Origin: Planctomycetota bacterium
GTDB lineage: Bacteria; Planctomycetota; Planctomycetia; Gemmatales; HRBIN36
NCBI GenBank assembly: GCA_014584395.1
Contig: JACTMY010000010.1
Span: 124,001 to 188,000 of the forward strand
Direction of reading: 5' to 3'
DNA length: 64,000 nt
Within the stretch, counting starts at the first letter, position 1. Each line of letters starts with the position of its first letter. Positions 7,151-16,100 of this stretch are shown here, piece by piece. Under the pieces are notes generated by a model that was not told the origin of the DNA, made no database searches, and was given only the letters and a program-made list of their open reading frames with translations. Made by a program: the position numbers and the translations under genes.

Positions 7151-9358
7151 TTAGCGCATCAGATGCAAGTCATCAGCGTGGGTGAGTTCGATTTGCGGCT
7201 TGTTTTCGAAGGTGGAGATTTTGCCGCGAACGCGAATGCTGCGCAGGACGAATTCGGTACGGTCTTCAATGCGATTGCGCTTTAAGACTTTATCAAACCA
7301 CATGGCTGGCACGACCACGGCGAAATTGCCCTCGTCCCGATGGTGGGCATGGCTGTTGATAAAGAAACGCGTGCTGGCTTCGCCGGTCGATCGGACGATG
7401 AAATCGACGACCACGTCCTTGCCGATGAACTGCGGCGCCTCCTGCACCGTGATGGAGGGCAGCATTCTTACTTGATCGATTTTCGTGACGCGGATGAACG
7501 GAAAGCGGTCATCCTTGAAATCCACGACGCCGCGGACTTGAATGCCCCGCCCCACGGCGTCGGCAAGCTGAGACCCATGCAATCGGTCGATCAATTCCCG
7601 ATCGGTCCCATCACGCAGCGAGATCGATAACAAATTGGCGGTCAGCGGCGGAGCTTCGCTCTGAAGCAATTTGAACTCGCCCTCTGCCACGACGTCGGCA
7701 ACGATCATGTCCACGACCACCTCCTCGTTGCGATGGTCCCGCGCCTCGGAGGGTTTGATCCACTTGAGCTTATCCCAACCCGCTTCGGAAGACCATGGAG
7801 CCGTGCTCTGCGGACTCGTGCGGGTGGACGAACCCGTGATGGGACGATCTGAAGTGCGGCGCTGTTCGCCGCGATCGTCTCCTTGAGCCCACCAAAAAAG
7901 GAACACGGTGATGGAGATGATGATGGCCAAGCCGCTGATGGAACCCGCAGCGATCATCAGGATTTGCCGCTGTTTTCTCTTCGCTTTGCGCTCTAAATCA
8001 TAGCCGTCATCGTCATCGTGCTCCCCTTGATAGCGCGGCAAATGCTTTGGCGTGTTGGCGAGATCGGAGGCATTATCCACGACCGTTTCGACGTAGCGCT
8101 GCGAGCCTTGCGGCGAGGGGGGCGCCATCATGATGGCGGAAGAGGATGGCGAGGAGAGCGGCGCCTTCATTAGCGGCGGCGTCGTCATCGCTAGCAGTTG
8201 TTTGATCGACCAACTTCCCGAGGAGCGATTCGAGGAAGTGACGGAATAGGGCAATAGATCGCGGATCAAGGGGCATAGTGGCGGCATTTCTTTGTCAGCG
8301 GGCGGCGGGATGGGCACTTGCGTCCATGGGGCCAAGGCTTCCACGACCAACGCGGGTGCGGGATAGCGGTGGTCGGGATTCTTGGCCAGCATCGTCTTGA
8401 CGACTTGCTCCATTTCCACTGGAATTTCAGGGCGAAGCTGAGTGAGGGCGTCCGGCTCTTTCGTTTGGTGATACATCAATTTTTGCGTGATCGTGCCCTT
8501 GTCGAAAGGCGGCCGGCCCGCGAGAAGGAAGTAAAAGGTCGCCCCCAGCCCGTAAATGTCGGCGCGAATATCGACGCCGCTGACATTTAAGGCTTGTTCG
8601 GGAGCGATGTAGTCCGCCGTGCCCAGGACGGTGTTGCCGTCGTACTTGCGGGTCAATTCCTCCTCGTCGCCGACGAAGAGGCGGGAGAGCCCCAGGTCCA
8701 GAAGCTTGAGCACGCCTTGGCGATCGAGGAGCAAATTCGCGGGTTTGATGTCGCGATGGAGCCAGCCGCACTCAAAGGCATGTTGCAGCCCCATCGCCGC
8801 TTGAGCGATGTAGTGAGCGGCCCGGGTCGGGTCGATGCCGATGTTCTTGTAGTATTTGGTGATGAGGATTTCGAGGCTGACCCCATCCACGTATTCCATC
8901 ACCATGAAGTGCATGCCGTTTTCATCCCGGTCCATATCGTAGGCATGCACGATATTCGGATGGTCCAGCGTGGCCACGGCCCGGGCTTCGCGCTGAAAGC
9001 GCTCCAGGGAGCCCGGCAAGGAAAGTTTGTCCTCCGGGAGCACCTTGAGGGCCACCAGGCGGCGCATCATCATGTGCTCGCACAGATAGACGGCGCCCAT
9101 GCCGCCTTGGCCCAGCATTTCCAACACTTTGTATTTGTTGTTGATGATGAAGCGGCGCCAGCGGCCTTGGAGCAGTTGTTTGGCTTGAAACGTGGAGAGC
9201 AATCCTTCCCGGACCAATTTCGTGGCGAAGGGAGCGGGACTAGGGTCCCCTCCCGCGGCCAAGTAATTCTCATAGAAAGCGGTAAACCGAGCATCTTCGA
9301 CGAGATTGCTTTTGCGGGTGATTTCAACAAATTTTTCGAACGTGGTCACGACAGGCAT
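7151..9358 (-). CDS. Membrane Ser/Thr protein kinase with repeated extracytoplasmic domain
   Basis: A 735-residue Hanks-type kinase. Residues 1-75 are the helical leader common in planctomycete kinases (LVREGLLSTFQAKQLLQGRW). The kinase domain runs from about 76 to 342: GQGGMGAV (84-91), ALKVL (103-107), HRDIKPAN (201-208), DLG (221-223) where most kinases have DFG, and GTADYIAPEQ. A Pro/Ser-rich linker leads to one membrane helix at 465-490. The outer ~240 residues hold two similar blocks, each with a VVVDxIV strand and ending in a strand like IRVRGKISTFENKPQIEL, which looks OB-fold-like. The start at 9358 has AAGG 7 bases upstream; a longer reading to 9592 would overlap the divergent gene. 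Substrates are unknown. Confidence 0.93.
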   Translation of the reverse strand: MPVVTTFEKFVEITRKSNLVEDARFTAFYENYLAAGGDPSPAPFATKLVREGLLSTFQAKQLLQGRWRRFIINNKYKVLEMLGQGGMGAVYLCEHMMMRRLVALKVLPEDKLSLPGSLERFQREARAVATLDHPNIVHAYDMDRDENGMHFMVMEYVDGVSLEILITKYYKNIGIDPTRAAHYIAQAAMGLQHAFECGWLHRDIKPANLLLDRQGVLKLLDLGLSRLFVGDEEELTRKYDGNTVLGTADYIAPEQALNVSGVDIRADIYGLGATFYFLLAGRPPFDKGTITQKLMYHQTKEPDALTQLRPEIPVEMEQVVKTMLAKNPDHRYPAPALVVEALAPWTQVPIPPPADKEMPPLCPLIRDLLPYSVTSSNRSSGSWSIKQLLAMTTPPLMKAPLSSPSSSAIMMAPPSPQGSQRYVETVVDNASDLANTPKHLPRYQGEHDDDDGYDLERKAKRKQRQILMIAAGSISGLAIIISITVFLFWWAQGDDRGEQRRTSDRPITGSSTRTSPQSTAPWSSEAGWDKLKWIKPSEARDHRNEEVVVDMIVADVVAEGEFKLLQSEAPPLTANLLSISLRDGTDRELIDRLHGSQLADAVGRGIQVRGVVDFKDDRFPFIRVTKIDQVRMLPSITVQEAPQFIGKDVVVDFIVRSTGEASTRFFINSHAHHRDEGNFAVVVPAMWFDKVLKRNRIEDRTEFVLRSIRVRGKISTFENKPQIELTHADDLHLMR

Positions 9359-9566
9359 GTGCATGCCTTGCGATAAAATGCCAAACCGTCGACCGCAATG
9401 GACTGGGTCGACCAACGAGTCATCCCAACCAATAACTTTGCGGTTTCCTGCACTTTTTGCAAGAAAAAAAACGAGTGAATCGGATAATTCGTAAGAAGCT
9501 CCGAGAATTCGGGATAATTTTTGGTCCAGGGTGGCAAGACGCCATGCGACCGAGTGATCGACTCTC

Positions 9567-10565
9567 ATGATTCGCCTGCAAAACGCGGACAATGTGCTTC
9601 ACGCCTTGATGTCTAACGTGCCGACGTCCCCCCTCGCTTTCTATAAAAATCGCTCTGGATTTAGCGAGGCCGAGTTGTGGCGGTTCACGGCCTTGGATCA
9701 AGAATGGGTGTTGCGCGCTTGGCCGCCGAGCATGGGCAGCGATCAATTAAAATGGATTCATCAACAAATCCTCACGGCTCACCGGCATCAACTCCCATTT
9801 ATCCCCCAGCTTTGGATAACGTCCAAGGGGCAATCCGTTTATTGGCACGAAAACCGCGGCTGGGAAGTCACGACCTGGCTCCCTGGCGCAGCCGTGCCCT
9901 CCCACTCTCTGACCACGGATCACCTGACGCAAGCCATGCTGCGCCTTGCGGAACTGCACACGGCATGGGCATCCGAAAAGGGCCAGGCCGGTCCTCTCCC
10001 CTCACTCCTGCACCGCCGGCAGCGTGCCATGAGCTTCGATGAGGAATGGCTGCGAACGACCGAGGCGCGTTGTCAAGGATTATCGGCGTCGCCGCGCATC
10101 CCGGCGGCGTGCCGCATCCTGCGCCGTTGGCGGGACCGTTTCCTTCAAGCGGTCAACTCCTGGAGCCAGCGGCCGCTGGCGCTGCAAGTCGTTCATGGAG
10201 ACCTGTGGTCGGAACACTTGCTGTTCACTGGCCATCATCTCACGGGCCTGGTGGATTTCGGTAATTGCCGCGTCGATCACGCGGCGGTGGATTTGGCGCG
10301 GCTGCTCGGCTCCTGGATTCCCCATCAAAAAGCCCTGTGGACCGTGGCGGTGGAGGCATATCAATCCAAGCGCCGCCTGCCGCCTGAAACTCGGGATTTG
10401 ATCGACCTCCTCGATTGGACGGGCCGCTGGTCCAGCATCGCCTATTGGCTCGACCAGTTGGCCGCGCCGACTTTCCATGGTTTAGATCCAACGATCCTCC
10501 CACAGCGGCAGCGCGCCATCGACCGGTTCCATCTCCTGCTCGATCAATGGACCGACCCTGCATGA
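9567..10565 (+). CDS. Aminoglycoside phosphotransferase-fold protein
   Basis: A 332-residue protein of the APH/choline kinase fold. Near residue 210 it has VVHGDLWSEHLLF, the catalytic loop, followed by LVDFGNCRVDH as the metal-binding DFG equivalent. The Asn normally found six residues after the HGD His position is replaced by His (HGDLWSEH). The small substrate is unknown; antibiotic resistance should not be assumed, since most family members phosphorylate metabolites. The start at 9567 lacks a clear ribosome site, and 9609 is an alternative. It is divergent from the kinase gene and ends shortly before a terminator that serves the opposite strand. Confidence 0.82.
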   Translation: MIRLQNADNVLHALMSNVPTSPLAFYKNRSGFSEAELWRFTALDQEWVLRAWPPSMGSDQLKWIHQQILTAHRHQLPFIPQLWITSKGQSVYWHENRGWEVTTWLPGAAVPSHSLTTDHLTQAMLRLAELHTAWASEKGQAGPLPSLLHRRQRAMSFDEEWLRTTEARCQGLSASPRIPAACRILRRWRDRFLQAVNSWSQRPLALQVVHGDLWSEHLLFTGHHLTGLVDFGNCRVDHAAVDLARLLGSWIPHQKALWTVAVEAYQSKRRLPPETRDLIDLLDWTGRWSSIAYWLDQLAAPTFHGLDPTILPQRQRAIDRFHLLLDQWTDPA

Positions 10566-10587
10566 GCGATCGGCATGCGCCACAATC

Positions 10588-10622
10588 AAAAAAACACGCC
10601 CACGAAAGCGTGTGGCGTGTTT
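10588..10622 (-). terminator. Rho-independent terminator of the glycine-zipper gene
   Basis: On the minus strand AAACACGCC pairs with GGCGTGTTT, with an inner CACG/CGTG stem and a 4-base loop, followed by a run of Ts (As at 10588-10594 on the plus strand). It also lies just past the phosphotransferase stop and may work in both directions. Confidence 0.85.
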
Positions 10623-10651
10623 GCGGTTTCTACTCACATTGATCGGCCAGA

Positions 10652-11212
10652 TCAGCGGCGCACGCGCATCATGGAATAGCCAAAGCCGAAATGCACCGGC
10701 GGCGGCGGGCAGCGCTCCACGTAGACCACGGGGGCGGGTTCATGGATCACCATGGTGCGCGCGGGGTACATGGGCCGGCGGCTCGATTCGAGCATGACTT
10801 GGATGACGCGCTCGCTCACGCCTAGATGTTTGAGATTGATCACGTCTTGAGGCGTCAGTTGGAAGACCGAGCGCGTGGTGTAGATTTGGGTGATGATGGT
10901 TTCATCTTTGACCTGGCTTTGGGTCATGGCAATGATGTCTTGAACCGTCATGGGGCCGGGAGCATTGGCTGCGGCAAAACGGGCCGCTTCGCGGCGCTCT
11001 TGTTCATCCGCGCTGGCGCCGATCAACCCGCCCGTGAGGGCGCCAACGCCCCCGCCGATGAGGGCGCCCGCGGCGGCATCCCCTCCTTGGGAACCAATGA
11101 GAGCGCCGGTGGCGGCGCCGAGGAGGCCGCCGGCTGCCGCCCCCGTTTCCGTGTGCGTCGCACAACCGCTCATGCCAACACAGATGAGAGAAATGGCCGC
11201 GATCCAGCGCAT
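10652..11212 (-). CDS. Glycine-zipper lipoprotein
   Basis: A 186-residue envelope protein. It has a short N-terminal hydrophobic segment ending in MSGC at residue 17, a plausible lipobox, followed by a glycine-zipper region (GAAAGGLLGAATGALIG, then GALIGGGVGALTGGLIG) that probably packs in the outer membrane. After a charged stretch, a helical segment (MTVQDIIAMTQSQV, then LGVSERVIQVMLE) resembles the repeat seen in other planctomycete zipper proteins. The C-terminus is rich in Pro, Tyr and Arg. Start 11212 follows AGGAGAG at good spacing; the longer reading lacks a signal peptide at its start. It is a single gene with its own terminator. Confidence 0.85.
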   Translation of the reverse strand: MRWIAAISLICVGMSGCATHTETGAAAGGLLGAATGALIGSQGGDAAAGALIGGGVGALTGGLIGASADEQERREAARFAAANAPGPMTVQDIIAMTQSQVKDETIITQIYTTRSVFQLTPQDVINLKHLGVSERVIQVMLESSRRPMYPARTMVIHEPAPVVYVERCPPPPVHFGFGYSMMRVRR

Positions 11213-11405
11213 GTCAAACTCTCCTGATGGATCAACCATGGTCCAAAGCGGTTTCATGGGAAGGGAGTCGGTTCTCCCTCCATTCCAATCGGCATGGAAG
11301 CAAACCTGGCTTCATCAAAGCGATGAAAGTCCAGATGAAGAGGAGGCTCTATGCCATTGGAGGGTCAAACTGTCAAGTGATTCCCGGGAAAGGCAGAGAA
11401 GCGGT

Positions 11406-13289
11406 TCAAATGGCGTCGGATAGGTCAACCAGATAAAAGGTCGTATTGGCGTTGGCCGTATAAAGGAAATGACCATGGGATGGCCAAACCACATCGCGGA
11501 TGGGCACATCTAATTCCAAAAAGGTTTGCAGGCGGCCGGACTCAAGATTCCACACCCGTAGCAGACCATCTTCGCCGCCGCTGATCAACCACCGGCCATC
11601 CGGGCTGTAAGCCAGCGCTGTGATGCGTCCTTGATGTCCTTCCAATTCTTGGATCATCTCCATGCTGAAGACGTCAAACAAGCCAATGGAATCGGTCAAA
11701 AGCGCCGCGGCCAATTGCTGGCCTTGCGGATGAATGGCCAAGTGAATGGCCCCATGTGCGGCTTGGAGCAGCCGGGCAGGACGCTCATAATCCCACATCT
11801 GAATCGTGCCATCCGAGGCGCCCGAACAGAGCCAATCCACTCCCGCCGCCACCAGCCAAGGCTTGCCGGGCACGAATGCGACATCCTCGACGGTGCCCCC
11901 TTGAGCCGCTTCAGGGATCAGCAACAATGGGTCCGCTTGCTCGGGATTCCACACATAGACGTAACCATCGCCACCTCCTGCCGAGGCCAGCCGATGGCGA
12001 TGAGGATCGAAGGATAAAGCGGTGATGCCGAAGCGATGGGCCGAGAGCTGCCTGACGGGGGTCAAAGAGCGGCTGTCCCAAACTTGAATCAACCCTGACG
12101 CATGGCCCGTGAAGAAGTGAGCGCCATCCGCATCATGGAGGATGGCCGTCGCTTCGCTGTCCGAGGGCATGGCCCGATGTTCGACCTCGCCTTGCAGATG
12201 GCTCCAAATGTGCACGTCGCGGCCGCCGGCAACACCCACGAGTTGATCGCCGCCCGGATGGACGCTCAAGCGGACCGTGTTGAACAAACTTTCCGAGGCC
12301 TGATTGAGTGGCTTACCCCGCTCCACGTCCCACAGCATGAGGCGTCCATCCTCTCCGCCCGTCAACAATTCGCGGCCGGTGGGAGTGAAGGCCATGCAGG
12401 TGACTTCCCCGCGGTGTCCACGCAAGCGATGAATGACTTTACCCACGAAAGGATCCCACAGCCAAATTGTGTGGCGGCTATCGACCGTTGCCAAGCGGCG
12501 GCCGGTCGGTGAAAACTGCACGCTTTGAACTTGTTGCGAGTGGCCATTGAGCAGGTACAAACACTTCCCCGTGGCCGTGTCCCAAAGGCGGGCGGAGGTA
12601 TCCCATCCCGACGACGCTAGATGGCGGCCATCCGGATGCCAGGCGAGATCGCTGATGCGATCCGTATGCCCTTCCAAATGGCCGATGTTCATGCCATGCA
12701 GGACTTGCCAAAGGTGAATGGAACATTGCTCATCGGCCGCGGCCAATTGCTGTCCATCCGGGCTGAAGCGCAGCGCGGACACGGCCACGTCGTTGGCTTG
12801 CCAGGAGCGCGTGCATTCATTGCGGACGACGTCCCACAACCGCACCTCGCCATCATCGTGCCCCGTGGCCAGCCATCGTCCATCGGGCGAGAACGTCATG
12901 GCGTTGACCCAACTGCCCAGACGAAAGCTGGTGATCAGTTCGCCGCGGTTATAGTCCCATATGGAAACTTCGTTGCCCGCGGAGGCCAGGTAATTCTGCT
13001 TTGGACTGAATGTCCACAAGATCTCGAAATCGCTCAGTCCGACGCGGCTCAACTCGCGGCCGGGTTCAAGCAGCCAGTGGCGTAAAATCCCAGGCTCTTC
13101 CACCGACCAGGCTTGACCATCCTGAGCCAAGTGGAGAGCCAGCAACGTCCCTTCCAAGCGAAAGCGCGGGTCCCCAAAGGCTTGTCGTACTCGCGGCGGC
13201 AGCAACCATCCTTGAAAATGGCTGATCGGGTGCTCCACTCTTACGTGGTTTGGCACGGGCTGTACTTGTTTTTCGAGACGTCCTGTCAT
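11406..13289 (-). CDS. WD40-repeat protein (about twelve repeats)
   Basis: A 627-residue protein that is almost entirely WD40 repeats. I count about twelve blade-ending motifs (LWDVVRNEC, LWDTATGKC, LWDPFVGKV, LWDVERGKP, VWDSRSLTP, VWNLESGRL and others) with the usual GH and FSPDG elements between. Twelve or more blades suggest two adjacent propellers. There is no signal peptide and no kinase or caspase domain, unlike many bacterial WD40 proteins. It is probably a cytoplasmic protein-interaction scaffold with unknown partners. The start at 13289 follows GGAAG at about 8 bases. It is divergent from ybeY. Confidence 0.93.
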   Translation of the reverse strand: MTGRLEKQVQPVPNHVRVEHPISHFQGWLLPPRVRQAFGDPRFRLEGTLLALHLAQDGQAWSVEEPGILRHWLLEPGRELSRVGLSDFEILWTFSPKQNYLASAGNEVSIWDYNRGELITSFRLGSWVNAMTFSPDGRWLATGHDDGEVRLWDVVRNECTRSWQANDVAVSALRFSPDGQQLAAADEQCSIHLWQVLHGMNIGHLEGHTDRISDLAWHPDGRHLASSGWDTSARLWDTATGKCLYLLNGHSQQVQSVQFSPTGRRLATVDSRHTIWLWDPFVGKVIHRLRGHRGEVTCMAFTPTGRELLTGGEDGRLMLWDVERGKPLNQASESLFNTVRLSVHPGGDQLVGVAGGRDVHIWSHLQGEVEHRAMPSDSEATAILHDADGAHFFTGHASGLIQVWDSRSLTPVRQLSAHRFGITALSFDPHRHRLASAGGGDGYVYVWNPEQADPLLLIPEAAQGGTVEDVAFVPGKPWLVAAGVDWLCSGASDGTIQMWDYERPARLLQAAHGAIHLAIHPQGQQLAAALLTDSIGLFDVFSMEMIQELEGHQGRITALAYSPDGRWLISGGEDGLLRVWNLESGRLQTFLELDVPIRDVVWPSHGHFLYTANANTTFYLVDLSDAI

Positions 13290-13408
13290 GGACGAATCTT
13301 CCTTTACCCGCTGAATCCACCATCGTGATCTGACACAGCATACTATAAAATTTTTGGGGTTGCATAATTCTTTAACGTTTTCTTCGTACCTGATGGAAAT
13401 TTCTAATC

Positions 13409-13930
13409 ATGGCTGAAACGCGGTCTCGAATTTCCCTGGCCATTGCCAATCAGCAAGAGCTGTTGAACCTTGCTTTGACTGGACTCAGGAAGGTGGGCAG
13501 AACCGTTCTCGAGGGGGAAGGCGTCAAGGAGGCACGGATCAGTTTGGCTTTGGTGAACGATGCGACGATCCATCGCATCAATCGCCAATTCCTGCAGCAT
13601 GACGAACCCACCGACGTCATTTCCTTTCCTCTGAGCCGCCCCGGCGCCAGGCCGCTGGAGGGGGAAATCGTCATCAGCACGGAGACCGCGCTGGCAGCGG
13701 CCCAAGAACTGGGGCATGCCGCCGAACATGAAGTCGCCCTGTACCTCATCCATGGCTTGCTTCATTTGTGCGGCTACGACGACCACGACCAAGCAGAGCG
13801 GGCCAAGATGCGCGGCTTGGAAGCCCATTATCTGCATCAGCTTGGCATCCAGCTCAAGGATTACCCGGCGCCGCGCAAAGAAAACCCGGCGCCCAACCGC
13901 CGGGTCAAAAGAAAACGCAAGCGTCGCTGA
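13409..13930 (+). CDS. ybeY: Endoribonuclease YbeY (16S rRNA 3'-end maturation factor)
   Basis: A 173-residue UPF0054 metalloprotein. YbeY acts in 16S rRNA 3' processing and 70S ribosome quality control. The family core is clear: HDEPTDVISFPLS (64-76), GEIVIS, and the metal loop HGLLHLCGYDDHD (115-127). His115 and His119 are the first two ligands. At the third ligand position the usual His is Asp125, with a His one residue later. The last ~25 residues form a basic tail (RRVKRKRKRR), plausibly for rRNA contact. The ribosome site is weak. It is divergent from the WD40 gene and convergent with the monoheme protein. Confidence 0.93.
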   Translation: MAETRSRISLAIANQQELLNLALTGLRKVGRTVLEGEGVKEARISLALVNDATIHRINRQFLQHDEPTDVISFPLSRPGARPLEGEIVISTETALAAAQELGHAAEHEVALYLIHGLLHLCGYDDHDQAERAKMRGLEAHYLHQLGIQLKDYPAPRKENPAPNRRVKRKRKRR

Positions 13931-13935
13931 TCGGC

Positions 13936-14415
13936 TTAAGGTTCCTGGTAGCGCTGCAATCTCGCGAACAGTCCCTTATGCGGGCGGTCGCCCTGGTCAT
14001 CCAGAGTGATTTTGACTTCACGAATGTACTTGTGGCAATCGAAGCAATTCATGCTCATTTTCACATAGGCGATGGCCACTCCGTCGCCGTTTTTATTCTT
14101 GGCCGCCTTTCTGAGCTCGTCGCAATTGCGCCGAAATTCCTCGCTATGCCGCTTGTATTCCGGCGTGGGCACCACCTGCCATTCCGCCGTGTTGCTGACC
14201 TGGATCAAATCCCCGGCAAAGCGTTCCACGGTGGCGAAATGCAGCATGGCGGCGCCTTCCAGCACTTTTTGCGCGCTCTCCAGTTTACGCTTCATGAGTT
14301 GATTCTTGAGTTGGGTCTTTTTTTCCTGGTCGGTCGCCTCTTGGGCATGGGCCAGCCAAACGCCGCCCAGGATCAGCCCCAAGATTCCCAGCATCGCTAA
14401 CCATTTCGTGTTCAT
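13936..14415 (-). CDS. Secreted monoheme c-type cytochrome-like protein
   Basis: A 159-residue protein with a signal peptide (MNTKWLAMLGILGLILGGVW, cleavage probably after AHA). It has a long helical body and one heme c motif, CFDCH, at residues 124-128. The layout, helices followed by a C-terminal CxxCH, resembles cytochrome c prime or periplasmic c-type monoheme proteins. The partner is unknown. The ATG at 14415 has GGAG six bases upstream; a TTG at 14427 is less likely. It is convergent with ybeY and only 5 bases separate their stops. Confidence 0.8.
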   Translation of the reverse strand: MNTKWLAMLGILGLILGGVWLAHAQEATDQEKKTQLKNQLMKRKLESAQKVLEGAAMLHFATVERFAGDLIQVSNTAEWQVVPTPEYKRHSEEFRRNCDELRKAAKNKNGDGVAIAYVKMSMNCFDCHKYIREVKITLDDQGDRPHKGLFARLQRYQEP

Positions 14416-14523
14416 GATGATCTCCAACCTATGCGTGACAATCCCTTGATCACTCCATCCTATCCTAAAAACCGCCTCTTCACACCCCCAAAGATGCGGA
14501 CCGCTTTCGCTCTTGGGACAAGG

Positions 14524-14994
14524 TCAATCATCCGCCCCCATTTCCGAAGGAACCAACGCTTCTTGCTCCACTTCTTCCGTGATGATCACGCCAGGCAAAC
14601 TCAAGGCCTCCTTGAGGGCGCCCTGCGTGGGATCCGCCATGCCTTCCGGCCAAATGACAAAGCCGCCGTGCATGGCATGGTAAGCATCGCCGATGGTCCA
14701 TGCACCATGGATGAAGCCCTCGTGATTTTGCCCCTCATAAAAGACGTCGTGTTTGCCAAGGTAGCTTTTCACCCAGCGGCAAGCGCCTGAGGCCAGATCG
14801 TAGGTTCCCTTGAACAGAAAGGTGCCGATGATGTCCCGGCCCGAACCGGTCAGATGGCCGTCCTTGAAGACCAGCAACATTTCCATCAAAAAGCGGCCTG
14901 GGATCGGGGGTTGTAAATAAAAACCCGACCAGGGTCCGCTGGGAAAGCGCGGATCGGTTTCAATGCGTGCTTGTTCCTCGAAAGAAGCAGGCAT
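14524..14994 (-). CDS. Conserved hypothetical protein, 156 aa
   Basis: A soluble protein without a signal peptide or membrane segment. It has GPWSGFYLQPPIPGRFLME near the start and repeated short beta-like stretches (GHLTGSGRDIIGTFLFKGTY, then HGAWTIGD, HGGFVIWPEG). This alternation suggests a small beta-barrel or lipocalin-like fold, but I do not recognise a named family. The first ATG at 14994 is used; the ribosome site is weak. It is divergent from miaA with about 100 bases between. Confidence 0.7.
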   Translation of the reverse strand: MPASFEEQARIETDPRFPSGPWSGFYLQPPIPGRFLMEMLLVFKDGHLTGSGRDIIGTFLFKGTYDLASGACRWVKSYLGKHDVFYEGQNHEGFIHGAWTIGDAYHAMHGGFVIWPEGMADPTQGALKEALSLPGVIITEEVEQEALVPSEMGADD

Positions 14995-15091
14995 CTTTGA
15001 TTCTCACATGATCAGGCCGACAACAGGAACGAACACCTTCTATAGTAACCCATGGGCCCCCATCCAAGTCAAACGACGAACCAAAATCTTC

Positions 15092-16018
15092 ATGTCACCC
15101 GATGCGTTTCGCGATGCTCTGATTCTGACGGGTCCCACGGCCTGCGGCAAGTCGGCCGCGGGGATCATCTTGGCCCAGGCTCTGGGGGCCGAGATCATCA
15201 GCATGGACTCGATGGCCCTGTATCGCGGCATGGATATCGGCACGGCCAAGCCGTCGGCCGCGGATCGAGCCTTGGTGCCGCATCATCTGGTGGACTGTCT
15301 CGACCCACATGAAGCCGCGACCTTGGCCTGGTGGCTGCAGCAAGCCGCCGCCGCGGCCCAGCACATTCGGGAACGCGGCAAACGCATCCTCTTTGTCGGC
15401 GGGACGCCGCTGTATCTCAAAGGTTTGCTCCGCGGCATCTTCGAAGGTCCCGGCGCGGATGCTGCCTTCCGCAGGCAAATGGAGATGCTCACTGAAGCTG
15501 AGTTGCGGCAGCGGCTCCGAGCCGTGGACGCCGCGGCGGAGGGCAAGATCAAGCCCAATGACCGACGACGCCTCATCAGAGCCTTGGAAGTGTATGAACT
15601 CACGGGCCAGCCCATGAGCGCCTGGCAAACCCAGTTTGATGCGCCGCAACCGCGCGTCCTCCCCCCCATCTGGCTGCATCTGCCCCGCGCCGCCCTGCAT
15701 GAGCGGATTCATCGGCGGATCGACCACATGATCGAATCGGGCTGGGTCGAGGAGGTCAAACGGCTGCGCGCCGCGCAGCCGCCCATGAGCAAGGAAGCCG
15801 CCCGCGCCGCCGGTTACGCGGAACTGTTGGCGCATCTCGATGGCCAATGCTCCCTCGCCGAGGCCATCGAACAAACGAAAACCCGCACCCGGCAACTGGC
15901 CAAGCGGCAGGTCACCTGGTTTCGCCACCTGGAAGAATTGGAAAGGATGGACCTCGAACCCTCGGCAACCGCGGAAGAAGCGGCGCAGCGCATCTTGCAG
16001 CGCTGGCAGCGGCCATGA
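15092..16018 (+). CDS. miaA: tRNA dimethylallyltransferase
   Basis: A 308-residue protein matching MiaA over its full length. It transfers dimethylallyl from DMAPP to N6 of A37 in tRNAs reading UNN codons. It contains the P-loop GPTACGKS (14-21), DSMALYRGMDIGTAKP, the HHLVDCLDP substrate loop, VGGTPLYLKGLLRG, and the C-terminal TRQLAKRQVTWFR. I start at 15092 because the P-loop then sits at the usual distance; an ATG at 15008 would add 28 unmatched residues. No good ribosome site is visible for either. No miaB or hfq neighbour is present. Confidence 0.95.
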   Translation: MSPDAFRDALILTGPTACGKSAAGIILAQALGAEIISMDSMALYRGMDIGTAKPSAADRALVPHHLVDCLDPHEAATLAWWLQQAAAAAQHIRERGKRILFVGGTPLYLKGLLRGIFEGPGADAAFRRQMEMLTEAELRQRLRAVDAAAEGKIKPNDRRRLIRALEVYELTGQPMSAWQTQFDAPQPRVLPPIWLHLPRAALHERIHRRIDHMIESGWVEEVKRLRAAQPPMSKEAARAAGYAELLAHLDGQCSLAEAIEQTKTRTRQLAKRQVTWFRHLEELERMDLEPSATAEEAAQRILQRWQRP

Positions 16019-16100
16019 GGGACGAAGGATGGACCGCTTCGATCAAAACCTGGAAGTCTTGCCTCAATCAGCGAATGAGCGGGGTATGCGATTGGGGACC

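Noticed and set aside
9567..10565. Antibiotic-resistance kinase interpretation of the APH-fold gene
   Set aside because: The fold alone does not indicate resistance, the catalytic loop is atypical, and no mobile or resistance context exists.
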